From Desulfobacterales bacterium (GTDB lineage: Bacteria > Desulfobacterota > Desulfobacteria > Desulfobacterales > 4be13), in contig JAOZRQ010000422.1 of assembly GCA_029940115.1 (NCBI GenBank), positions 1 through 6,183 on the forward strand: DNA of 6,183 bases, read 5' to 3'. The translations under genes and the position numbers were made by a program. The notes under the pieces were generated by a model. That model was not told where the DNA came from, did no database searches, and worked only from the letters and a program-made list of their open reading frames with translations. Shown here piece after piece: positions 1 through 6,010 of this stretch. The first letter of the stretch is position 1. Every line of letters begins with the position of its first letter.

Positions 1-68
1 AACCTTCTGCGCCACAAACCCGCAAAAACCCAAAAAAACGACGAATCCCACGCCAGCAAGGAAGGACG

Positions 69-104
69 GCAATCCGTGCAATCCGTGCAATCCGCATGAT
101 CCGC
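69..104. repeat. Tandem 9-nt repeat, four copies
   Basis: GCAATCCGT occurs at 69-77 and 78-86, followed by GCAATCCGC at 87-95 and the diverged ATGATCCGC at 96-104. The copies are directly adjacent. The unit is a multiple of three but no credible protein is encoded here, so this is spacer repeat DNA. Confidence 0.85.
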
Positions 105-133
105 GGTTCAAACGCGAGGAAACAGCACTTTGC

Positions 134-160
134 TTGACATTCCAAGTTTTTCTTGATAAT
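134..160 (+). promoter_or_regulatory. Candidate sigma-70 promoter
   Basis: A perfect -35 box TTGACA (134-139) is followed after 15 nt by GATAAT (155-160), which matches five of six bases of the -10 consensus. The spacer is 2 nt shorter than ideal. It points toward the cNMP-domain/[2Fe-2S]/fdhA operon and would leave an untranslated leader of nearly 400 nt containing the repeats and the inverted repeat. This is a consensus match only. Confidence 0.4.
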
Positions 161-203
161 GGGGGAAACGCGTTGAAACGCAAGAAAGGTTGCCCAGTCA
201 TCG

Positions 204-254
204 AGGTTGAAAGGCAATGAGTCTCAAACCGTGAAGGTTGAAGGGCAATGAGAC
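204..254. repeat. 20-nt direct repeat spaced 31 nt apart
   Basis: AGGTTGAAAGGCAATGAGTC (204-223) recurs as AGGTTGAAGGGCAATGAGAC (235-254), with 18 of 20 bases identical. A weaker partial copy, GTTGAAACGCAAGA, lies at 172-185. Degenerate copies and an 11-nt gap argue against a CRISPR array. The role is unknown; it could be a repeated protein-binding site just downstream of the candidate promoter or simply local duplication. Confidence 0.7.
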
Positions 255-300
255 CGCCTTTCTTGCACTCCCTTTGTTGAGCTCCCATAAACGCCTGACG

Positions 301-353
301 GGACAATGGACAATGAATCATCCTGGCAATCCCCTAATCCCACAAATCCCGGT
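301..353. repeat. Short 7- and 8/9-nt tandem repeats
   Basis: GGACAAT is present twice in tandem (301-314). It is followed by three AATCCC-starting units of 8, 9 and 9 nt: AATCCCCT (328-335), AATCCCACA (336-344) and AATCCCGGT (345-353). They resemble in style the 9-mers at 69-104, which also carry an AATCC core. Confidence 0.6.
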
Positions 354-398
354 TCAAGCAGGAGGGGGACAAAAGTTGTCTGCCAAAAGCCCCGAAAA

Positions 399-471
399 AA
401 ACCCGGCTTCGCGTCAAAAATTATGAGCGACAAAATTACAACAGGCTAGAGCTGTCAGAGAAGCCGGGTTT
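399..471. repeat. Perfect 12-bp inverted repeat with 49-nt interior
   Basis: AAACCCGGCTTC (399-410) is exactly complementary to GAAGCCGGGTTT (460-471). The interior holds a small further hairpin around ACAG/CTGT. Seven A residues (395-401) run into the left arm. Read on the minus strand, the structure is therefore a GC-rich stem ending in a T-run, which resembles an intrinsic terminator with an unusually long loop. Alternatives are a miniature mobile repeat or a folded leader RNA for the operon on the plus strand. Confidence 0.6.
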
Positions 472-505
472 GCTCGCCTGAAACCTACAGCAACAAGCAA
501 ACAAA

Positions 506-526
506 CCTTAACCCTTAACCCTTAAA
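506..526. repeat. Tandem 7-nt repeat, three copies
   Basis: CCTTAAC (506-512), CCTTAAC (513-519) and CCTTAAA (520-526) are adjacent. The array ends about 30 nt before the likely start codon of the cNMP-domain gene, so it lies within the presumed 5' untranslated region. Confidence 0.8.
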
Positions 527-545
527 CCTATCTTTTGATTTACAT

Positions 546-550
546 GGGAG
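546..550 (+). promoter_or_regulatory. Ribosome binding site of the cNMP-domain gene
   Basis: GGGAG lies 5 nt before the ATG at 556. An in-frame TTG at 535 and ATG at 544 exist upstream, but they lie before or overlap this site and have no comparable purine run. This supports 556 as the start. Confidence 0.65.
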
Positions 551-555
551 AGTTT

Positions 556-1023
556 ATGATCGATCTCGATTTTTTGAAAAAAGTGGAACTTTTTAAGTAC
601 CTGAATGACGGGCAACTGGCTACGGTTCAGGGGTGCTGTCAGGAGGAGACGTTTCAGCAAGGGGACAAGCTCTTTGCTGAAGGGGACAAGGCCGATCACC
701 TGTGGATGGTTCTGGAGGGCCAGATTGACATCCGCTTTGATCTGCCAAGGCAACCCACATCGGAGGCAAACAACATATCGTCGGTGACAGACACGATGGC
801 ATTCGGATGGTCCGGGCTTGTGCCGCCCAACAAATACACGCTCTCAGCCTACTGCGTCAGCAGAACGGCCAAGGTGGTCAAAATGACGCGGGAATGTCTC
901 CTCAAGCTTTTTGAAGATGACACAGCGATGGGTTACCGAGTGATGACAAACGTGAACGCGGTGGTCTCGAGGCGGTTTCAACAGTTACAGGGCACGGCCT
1001 CGGATTCCCCTCCGCGAAGGTGA
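556..1023 (+). CDS. Single-domain cNMP-binding-fold protein (Crp/Fnr sensor domain without DNA-binding domain)
   Basis: This is a 155-residue soluble protein. Its N-terminal half is typical of the cyclic-nucleotide-binding beta-roll: a leading helix LDFLKKVELFKYL (residues 4-16), then the QGDKLFAEGDKADHLWMVLEGQI segment (about 35-57), which carries the conserved turn glycines. A C-terminal helix follows (about 112-145). There is no helix-turn-helix, so it is not a complete Crp/Fnr transcription factor. Where cAMP binders have the phosphate-binding cassette beginning FGE, this protein has FGWSGLVPP (83-91). It lacks the usual Glu and has no clear cassette Arg, so classical cAMP binding is doubtful. 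Its stop overlaps the start of the next gene (GTGA), indicating translational coupling with the [2Fe-2S] protein and fdhA. Stand-alone cNMP-fold proteins are known beside hydrogenase and formate dehydrogenase genes in anaerobes; a regulatory or assembly role is inferred. The fold assignment is firm; the ligand is unknown. Confidence 0.85.
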   Translation: MIDLDFLKKVELFKYLNDGQLATVQGCCQEETFQQGDKLFAEGDKADHLWMVLEGQIDIRFDLPRQPTSEANNISSVTDTMAFGWSGLVPPNKYTLSAYCVSRTAKVVKMTRECLLKLFEDDTAMGYRVMTNVNAVVSRRFQQLQGTASDSPPRR

Positions 1024-1382
1024 AGATCACCGTGCATATGGGAACCTGCGGGATCGCGGCCGGTGCGCGAGAGGTGATGAACACGCTCATGGAGGAGATG
1101 AACCAGTCGGACCGCCGGGACATTCAGGTGGAATCCGGCGGATGCATGGGAAAATGCCCCACTGAGCCGAATGTGACGGTAAAGGTGGGATGGGAGGAGC
1201 CGGTAGTCTATCAGAAGATGAACGCGGAGAAGACCCGCCAGGTTTTTGAAAATCACGTCTTGGGCGGCGAAGTTCAGACTGATTTTGTCATGGGTCAGTT
1301 CGTTGCCAGTGGTCCGTTGTCAGTGGCTCGTTACTTGTTTGCCAGCGGTCCGTTGCCGGTGGTCCGTTGCAACCGAGATTAA
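1020..1382 (+). CDS. Small thioredoxin-like [2Fe-2S] ferredoxin-domain protein (NuoE/HydC-like)
   Basis: This 120-residue protein starts at GTG within the GTGA overlap with the previous stop. Residues 1-85 fit the thioredoxin-like [2Fe-2S] fold found in NuoE and at the N terminus of NuoF-like subunits: MGTCGIAAGAREVM near the N terminus, then GGCMGKCPTEPNVTV (40-54). Cluster-ligand candidates are Cys10, Cys42 and Cys46. The fourth Cys of NuoE's C-x4-C pair is absent (the position is Gly15), so cluster binding needs another ligand or is altered. It probably carries electrons between FdhA and a diaphorase or ferredoxin partner in the cytoplasm. Residues from about 94 onward (ASGPLSVARYLF and ASGPLPVVRC) are encoded by a 14-nt repeat array and look like a recent extension past the ancestral stop. 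The gene ends 34 nt before fdhA. The fold is confident; the exact partner is inferred. Confidence 0.8.
   Translation: MKITVHMGTCGIAAGAREVMNTLMEEMNQSDRRDIQVESGGCMGKCPTEPNVTVKVGWEEPVVYQKMNAEKTRQVFENHVLGGEVQTDFVMGQFVASGPLSVARYLFASGPLPVVRCNRD
1302..1370. repeat. 14-nt tandem repeat array inside a coding 3' end
   Basis: Units of the type GTTGCCAGTGGTCC lie at 1302-1315, 1316-1329 (GTTGTCAGTGGCTC), 1337-1351 (15 nt) and 1352-1365. A partial GTTACTT (1330-1336) interrupts them and GTTGC (1366-1370) ends the array. The array is read through by the [2Fe-2S] protein gene, adding about 25 repeat-derived residues before a stop at 1380-1382. Confidence 0.8.
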
Positions 1383-1416
1383 ACAACAAACAACCACGGA
1401 TAACTAAGGAGATAAA

Positions 1417-4185
1417 ATGAGTGAAAACAGAATCGTGATAAACGGAAACGACTTCTCTTTTGAGCCTGAGGAGACGATTCTTCAGGTGGCGAGTCGAAAC
1501 CACATTGACATTCCGACCCTCTGCCATCTCAAAGGAGCCGCGCCCACAGGGGAATGCCGGATATGCATGGTGGAGGTGGAGGGCGCACAGGCGCTGGTGG
1601 CCGCGTGTTCGGGGCCTGCGGAGAACGGCATGGTGGTTCAGACCGAATCGCCGAAGGTGATCGAGTCCCGGCGCATGACCCTTCAACTGATGCTCTCCTC
1701 CGGGAATCACAACTGTGCGGTCCGCGGGTCCGATGACAAGGACTGGACCCAGTTTCAGCTCGCGGTGCAGAAGGAGGATGGCAGCCCACAACTCTGCCCG
1801 GTATGGGGGGATTGCAGGCTTCAGGATCTCGCGTACCGATACCAGGTCTCAGGCGAGCGGTTCCCCAAGACGGATACCCCCTATCCGATGGAGACGGTGA
1901 ACCCCTTTATTGTCCGAGATTTCTCCCGGTGCATCCTCTGCGGCAGATGCGTGCAGGCCTGCAATGACATCCAGGTGAACCAGGCGATCCATTTCGGAAA
2001 CCGAGGGGCCGCCACCAAGATCATCGCGGCGGGGGACAGGCCCCTCAAAGATTCGGACTGTGTGTTCTGCGGCGAATGCGTCCAGGTCTGCCCGGTGGGT
2101 GCGCTGGTGGAGAAGGACGCGAAGTACAAGGTCAGGCCCTGGGAGACAAAAAAGGTGCGGACCACATGCAGCTACTGCGGTGTGGGATGTCAGTTGCATC
2201 TCCATGTGAAGGAGGGGAAAGTCGTGAAAGTGACCGGCGCGGAGGATATTCCGCCCAACTACGGCAGTCTCTGCGTCAAAGGCCGATTCGGATTCGACTT
2301 TGTCAATTCTCCGGAACGCCTGACCACCCCCTTGATCAGAGAAGAGGACGGCGAATTCAGGGAGGCATCGTGGGATGAGGCGATTGATCTGGTGGCCAAG
2401 AGACTCGGGGAGATCAAGGAGAAACATGGGGGGGACACGTTTGGCATGCTCACCTCCGCGAGAATCACCAACGAGGAGAACTACATCGCCCAGAAGTTTG
2501 CCCGGGCGGTGATGAAGACGAACAATGTGGACCATTGCGCCCGTCTCTGACATTCCTCAACTGTGGCCGGTCTGGCCGCGGCATTTGGAAGCGGAGCAAT
2601 GACAAACACCATCGGGTGCATTGAAAAAGCGGATGTGATTCTCGTCACCGGATCCAACACCACCGAAAACCATCCGGTGCTCTCCTCGTTTGTAAAACGC
2701 GCGGTGACGTTCAAGAACGCCCGCCTGATCGTGGTGGATCCGCGTCGGATCAAGCTCACGAGTTTCGCGCATCAATGGATGCGACAGAATCTCGGGACCG
2801 ATGTGGTCTGGATCAACGGCCTGATGCATGTCATCATCAAGGAGGACCTGTATGATCGGGAGTTCGTGGCCAAGCGGACCGACGGCTTTGACGAACTCCG
2901 AAAGCTTGTTGAGAAATTCACGCCCGAACATGTGGAGGAGATTACTGGCATCCCTGCCCAGCAGCTCATTGACGTCGCGAGGATGTACGCCGGCGCGAAG
3001 GCCGGGAGCATTCTCTACTGCATGGGCATCACCCAGCATACCCACGGCACCGACAATGTGAAATCCCTCGCGAATCTCGCGATGCTCTGCGGGAACCTCG
3101 GGATCGAAGGCGGCGGTGTGAATCCGCTCCGGGGACAGAACAATGTTCAGGGCGCGTGCGACGTGGGCGGGCTTCCGAATGTCTTTACCGCATATCAGCC
3201 GGTGACCAACCCGGACGCGGTGAAGAAGATGGAAGAGGCATGGGGCGTGTCCGGGCTTTCCGACAAGGTGGGGCTGAAGGTGACGGAAATGCTGCCCAAG
3301 GCGCATGACGGTGAGTTCAAGGCGTTGTATATCATCGGCGAAAACCCCTTGGTCTCGGACCCGGATCTGAACCATGCGGAACAATGCATCAAGAATCTCG
3401 AATTTCTGGTGGTGCAGGACATTTTCATGACGGAGACCGCGAGGCTTGCGGATGTGGTGCTCCCCTCGGCCTGCTTTGCCGAGAAGGAGGGGACCTTCGC
3501 GAACACCGAACGCCGGGTGCAACGGGTGAGGAAGGCGGTGGATCCGCCCGGGCAGGCATGGGATGACTGGAAGATCACCTGCGAGATCGCCACGCGCATG
3601 GGATACGCCATGTCTTATGAGAGCAGTGAGGCGATCCACGAGGAGATCAGAACGGTGACGCCTTCCTACGCGGGGATCACCTACCCACGGATTGAGGAGG
3701 AGGGGATTCACTGGCCCTGCCCGGCCGAGGATCATCCGGGGACGCCGGTTCTGCATACCGCCCAGTTCCCCATCGGCAAGGGAAAGTTTCATGCCATTGA
3801 CTACATCCCGCCGGCCGAGAATACAGATGAGGAATATCCGATGTATCTGACCACCGGTCGAGTGATCTACCAGTACCACACCGGCACCATGACCCGGAAG
3901 ACCGAGGGCCTGAACGAGCGGGCACCCGAGAGCTTTGTGGAGATATCGCCGAAGGATGCGGGCCAATACGAGCTGAAAGATGGCGACTGGGTCCAAGTGG
4001 CCTCCAGACGAGGCGACATCACGGCCCGGATCCGGTTCTCAGACAAGGCGGTGGAGGGGACCGTGTTCATCCCCTTCCACTTCGCCGAAGCCGCAGCCAA
4101 CAGGCTGACCCACGCGGCCCTCGACCCGGTTTCCGGGATCCCGGAGTACAAGGTCTGCGCGGTGAAGTTGTCCAAGGCGGCCTAG
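1417..4185 (+). CDS. fdhA: Formate dehydrogenase alpha subunit, selenocysteine-containing, NuoG-like N-terminal Fe-S modules
   Basis: This enzyme catalyses reversible oxidation of formate to CO2 at a Mo/W-bis-pyranopterin site. It is cytoplasmic, with no Tat signal. The product is 922 residues, and TGA at 2548-2550 encodes Sec378. The start ATG follows TAAGGAG (1405-1411) by 5 nt. Modules in order: plant-type [2Fe-2S] (Cys36, Cys47, Cys50, Cys64); NuoG-like His-Cys cluster (His98, Cys100, Cys127, Cys133, with a long insert between Cys100 and Cys127); two [4Fe-4S] ferredoxin motifs (Cys172/175/178/182 and Cys215/218/221/225); the molybdopterin-domain [4Fe-4S] site (Cys251/254/258, Cys286); the catalytic region HCARL-U-HSS with His379, plus LRGQNNVQGACD carrying Arg572, equivalent to catalytic His and Arg of E. 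coli FdhF; and a C-terminal dinucleotide-binding domain from about 807 with HTGTMTRK (821-828). Frame and motifs continue perfectly across the TGA, excluding a nonsense mutation. It lies 34 nt after the [2Fe-2S] gene, probably in one operon. No NuoF-like flavin/NAD subunit is adjacent, so the electron acceptor is uncertain. Confidence 0.96.
2548..2581 (+). promoter_or_regulatory. Selenocysteine codon and bacterial SECIS element
   Basis: After TGA (2548-2550) and a 10-nt linker, an 8-bp stem pairs 2561-2568 with 2574-2581, including two G-U wobbles. It closes on the loop GGTCT (2569-2573). GGUCU is the apical loop sequence known from the E. coli fdhF SECIS recognised by SelB, and the 18-nt distance from TGA to the loop equals that in E. 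coli fdhF as I recall that sequence. The hairpin lies within coding sequence (TVAGLAAA), so its sequence is constrained both as RNA and as protein. Confidence 0.92.
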
Positions 4186-4198
4186 TACTCCTCGACCG

Positions 4199-5998
4199 CT
4201 ATCTCGCCATACAGAATGCCCTGCTGAGAAACTCGGCATTTTTCTCCATCAACACGGAGGAAAATGCCGCCCCTTTTTCAAATATCTCCATGAAGATATG
4301 AACGCCGATCATATGCAGATCATCATTGGATATCAGCGTCTTATAATATTCAGGCCGGTCCGAATGGGGAAAGAAGAGGTACATCCATCTCTTGGGAAGC
4401 TCCTGCATGAAGATGTCTGCCACGAGTCCCATGAGATGGACATCCATGTCAAATCCCGGATCAAGGTCGTATAGCACCCCTTCAAGGGTGAAGAAGGCCT
4501 TTCTGAAAAGCAGCAGATCGCTGGAGAAGCCGATGCCTCGGACCGCGCTCTGATCAATCAGAAGGAAGGCCCTTTTCACCAGCGACGACTCCGCATACTC
4601 CCGGGTGATGACGACATCCCGGACGATTTTCCGTATCTTTCTGCGAACCTTCGTGGAATCGTCTATGGAAAGCCGCTCCATGGCCTCGCAGACAAACCCC
4701 TCGTCGTCAATGATCACCCCGATGGCCAATCTGAGCAGGTTCATCCGCTGCTCTTTTGACAAATATCCGGTCTGACTCCAGTCGAGGAGGGCCACCTCAA
4801 TGTTTCCCTGATCCTTCCCTTCACACGCGAAGATGTTCCCCGCGTGAGGGTCTCCGTGAAACGGCGTCCGTTCTTCATGAGAGAAGAGCGGATGCCCTAT
4901 CACCGTGGCAAAGAGGGACTGTGCGCAGGTCTTTCGCGTGGCCAGTCCCAAGGGGACATCGGTGATTTTGCCGCCGTCCACAAATTCCATGGCCGTGAGG
5001 TTCGGGGTGGAAAAGGGGAGCACCTGGGGAATCCGGGCCAGTTTCTCTCCGTCGTAGAAAAGAGATGCCCGCCTCAGATTGCGTTGCTCTCCCGAGAAAT
5101 CAACCTCTTTCTGCAACGCCACCTTCACATCCCTGAACGTCTCGACAAATCTGAAGTCTCTGAGCGTATATCGTTCCCTGTTCTCCTTGAAGAATACCGC
5201 CATCTGATCCAGGACCCGCAACTCCTCTTCGAGACGCTCCTTCACTCCGGGCCGGGGGAGCTTGAAAACGCCCTTTGCCCGGCTGCCGCTGTCAGGTTTC
5301 ATCCAAGTGAACGCGACCACCTCGCCCACGCTGGCTTGGGCCAATACATGGTCGTCGGTTCTGATGGAGAAGGTGTCCATCAGGTCCCCCAGCTCCTCAT
5401 CAATTTTCTTTTTCGCCTCCGCGATGTCTCCGTGAAGATCGTTCTCCAACGGCCCCTGTCCCGTGATGTCTGTTCTGTGAAGATCGTTCTCCAACGGCCC
5501 CAGCCCGCGCCCCTGTCCCGCGATGTCCGCTCCGTGAACATCGTTCTCCAACTGAATGAGCCAGTTTCTGAAGGACGGAGCCATATGGCGGTTCCGGGCG
5601 ATGATCTGGCCCAGTTTGTGAAGCGTGGGGATCTGCCGGGCAAGCCTGATGAGCCGCTCCTCCACAGCGGCATCCTCGTTGATCAGCAACTGTTCTGCCA
5701 CAAGCGCTGTCAGGCGTTCAGGGGAAAGCGCGGAGAGGAGAAACCGAATGCCGTCATGGACGATCTGCCGGTATTCCCTGTATATGTCCGGGACCACATC
5801 AGCAGGTTTGGTGATCCGCATAATCTCCTCCGTTGCCTGGGTTCTGAATTTCTCCAGACCGGTCTTCTCCGCGTGGGAGAGAAGAAACGCGATCAGTTCC
5901 TCCCGACCCATGGAAGTCGCCAGTCTTTTCAACAATGCCTTCTCGGTGGCGTCATCTTGAAAATTCGATGAATCTTCATGTGTCCCTTTTGATTTCAT
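4199..5998 (-). CDS. AarF/ABC1/UbiB-family atypical protein kinase-like protein
   Basis: This 599-residue protein belongs to the ADCK/UbiB family of atypical kinases, whose bacterial members support quinone or lipid-related metabolism through ATP binding. Family motifs appear in order: KLGQ (128-131, the KxGQ motif); the Ala-rich nucleotide loop AQASVGEV (220-227); Lys246 in VFKLPRPGV; the KEVDF segment with Glu298; HGDPHAGN (381-388), holding the catalytic-type Asp383 and Asn388; and DWS (406-408) replacing the usual DFG metal-binding motif. I see no hydrophobic C-terminal helices like those anchoring UbiB, so it may be soluble. Residues about 150-195 contain imperfect repeats of LENDxHxxDIxGQG, absent from typical members. 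The ATG at 5998 is chosen because GGGAG precedes it by 5 nt; in-frame starts extend to 6121 but encode repeat-derived sequence. It converges on fdhA with a 13-nt gap and has no visible operon partner. The family is confident; the substrate and physiological role are unknown. Confidence 0.9.
   Translation of the reverse strand: MKSKGTHEDSSNFQDDATEKALLKRLATSMGREELIAFLLSHAEKTGLEKFRTQATEEIMRITKPADVVPDIYREYRQIVHDGIRFLLSALSPERLTALVAEQLLINEDAAVEERLIRLARQIPTLHKLGQIIARNRHMAPSFRNWLIQLENDVHGADIAGQGRGLGPLENDLHRTDITGQGPLENDLHGDIAEAKKKIDEELGDLMDTFSIRTDDHVLAQASVGEVVAFTWMKPDSGSRAKGVFKLPRPGVKERLEEELRVLDQMAVFFKENRERYTLRDFRFVETFRDVKVALQKEVDFSGEQRNLRRASLFYDGEKLARIPQVLPFSTPNLTAMEFVDGGKITDVPLGLATRKTCAQSLFATVIGHPLFSHEERTPFHGDPHAGNIFACEGKDQGNIEVALLDWSQTGYLSKEQRMNLLRLAIGVIIDDEGFVCEAMERLSIDDSTKVRRKIRKIVRDVVITREYAESSLVKRAFLLIDQSAVRGIGFSSDLLLFRKAFFTLEGVLYDLDPGFDMDVHLMGLVADIFMQELPKRWMYLFFPHSDRPEYYKTLISNDDLHMIGVHIFMEIFEKGAAFSSVLMEKNAEFLSRAFCMAR
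4234..4278 (+). terminator. Candidate terminator of the fdhA operon, inside the 3' end of the convergent gene
   Basis: A 14-bp stem pairs 4234-4247 with 4256-4269 (one G-U pair, otherwise perfect) around an 8-nt loop. It is followed on the plus strand by CCCC and then TTTTT (4274-4278). It starts 49 nt after the fdhA stop. The four C residues between stem and T-run make it less than ideal. On the minus strand no T-run follows the stem, so it would act on fdhA transcripts while being translated as part of the kinase-like protein. Confidence 0.45.
5423..5553. repeat. In-frame tandem duplication within the kinase-like gene
   Basis: Three units each begin GATGTC and share GTGAAGATCGTTCTCCAACG or a close variant. 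They run 5423-5464 (42 nt), 5465-5521 (57 nt) and 5522-5553 (partial). Unit 2 carries a 12-nt addition (CAGCCCGCGCCC region) and a 3-nt insertion relative to unit 1. All length differences are multiples of three, so the reading frame is kept. The encoded protein repeats are LENDVHGADIAGQG, LENDLHRTDITGQG and LENDLHGDIAE. Confidence 0.88.
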
Positions 5999-6003
5999 GT
6001 CAT

Positions 6004-6008
6004 CTCCC
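6004..6008 (-). promoter_or_regulatory. Ribosome binding site of the kinase-like gene
   Basis: On the minus strand GGGAG (within AGGGAGA, 6009-6003) lies 5 nt before the ATG at 5998. Three upstream in-frame ATGs lie within or beside a 9-nt repeat and lack such a site. Confidence 0.65.
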
Positions 6009-6010
6009 TG

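Larger units (their letters stand above)
1..555. other. Repeat-rich leader with no convincing gene
   Basis: No reading frame here has both a plausible ribosome binding site and a protein-like composition. One plus-strand frame is open from the left edge to about base 220, but its translation is Pro/Asn/Lys-rich and partly made of the 9-nt repeat, so I do not call it the end of a gene. The stretch contains a candidate promoter (134-160), tandem 9-mers (69-104), a 20-nt direct repeat (204-254), short 7- to 9-nt repeats (301-353 and 506-526) and a 12-bp inverted repeat (399-471). It probably serves as the leader of the downstream formate dehydrogenase operon. An unrecognised structured RNA cannot be excluded. 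Confidence 0.6.

Noticed and set aside
2..220. Frame open from the left edge as the 3' end of an upstream gene
   Set aside because: The translation is low in complexity, partly repeat-encoded (NPCNPCNP) and does not resemble a NuoF or other expected C terminus.
172..254. Possible CRISPR array (GTTGAAA-type repeats at about 31-34 nt spacing)
   Set aside because: The copies are degenerate, gaps are only about 11 nt, there are two or three units, and no cas gene is present.
535..555. Upstream starts (TTG 535, ATG 544) for the cNMP-domain gene
   Set aside because: They lie before or overlap the GGGAG site that is properly spaced for the ATG at 556, and the conserved domain begins just after 556.
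2548..2550. TGA as a true stop or a nonsense mutation splitting fdhA
   Set aside because: The frame and catalytic motifs continue without interruption, the codon is at the known Sec position, and a SECIS hairpin with a GGUCU loop follows at the expected distance.
2557..3996. 479-codon open frame on the minus strand opposite fdhA
   Set aside because: It lies wholly opposite a well-supported gene, its translation is rich in His/Arg/Leu with no recognisable domain, and it is explained by codon bias of the plus-strand gene.
4844..5971. 375-codon open frame on the plus strand opposite the kinase-like gene
   Set aside because: It mirrors the coding strand of a gene with clear UbiB-family motifs, and its translation resembles no family I recognise.
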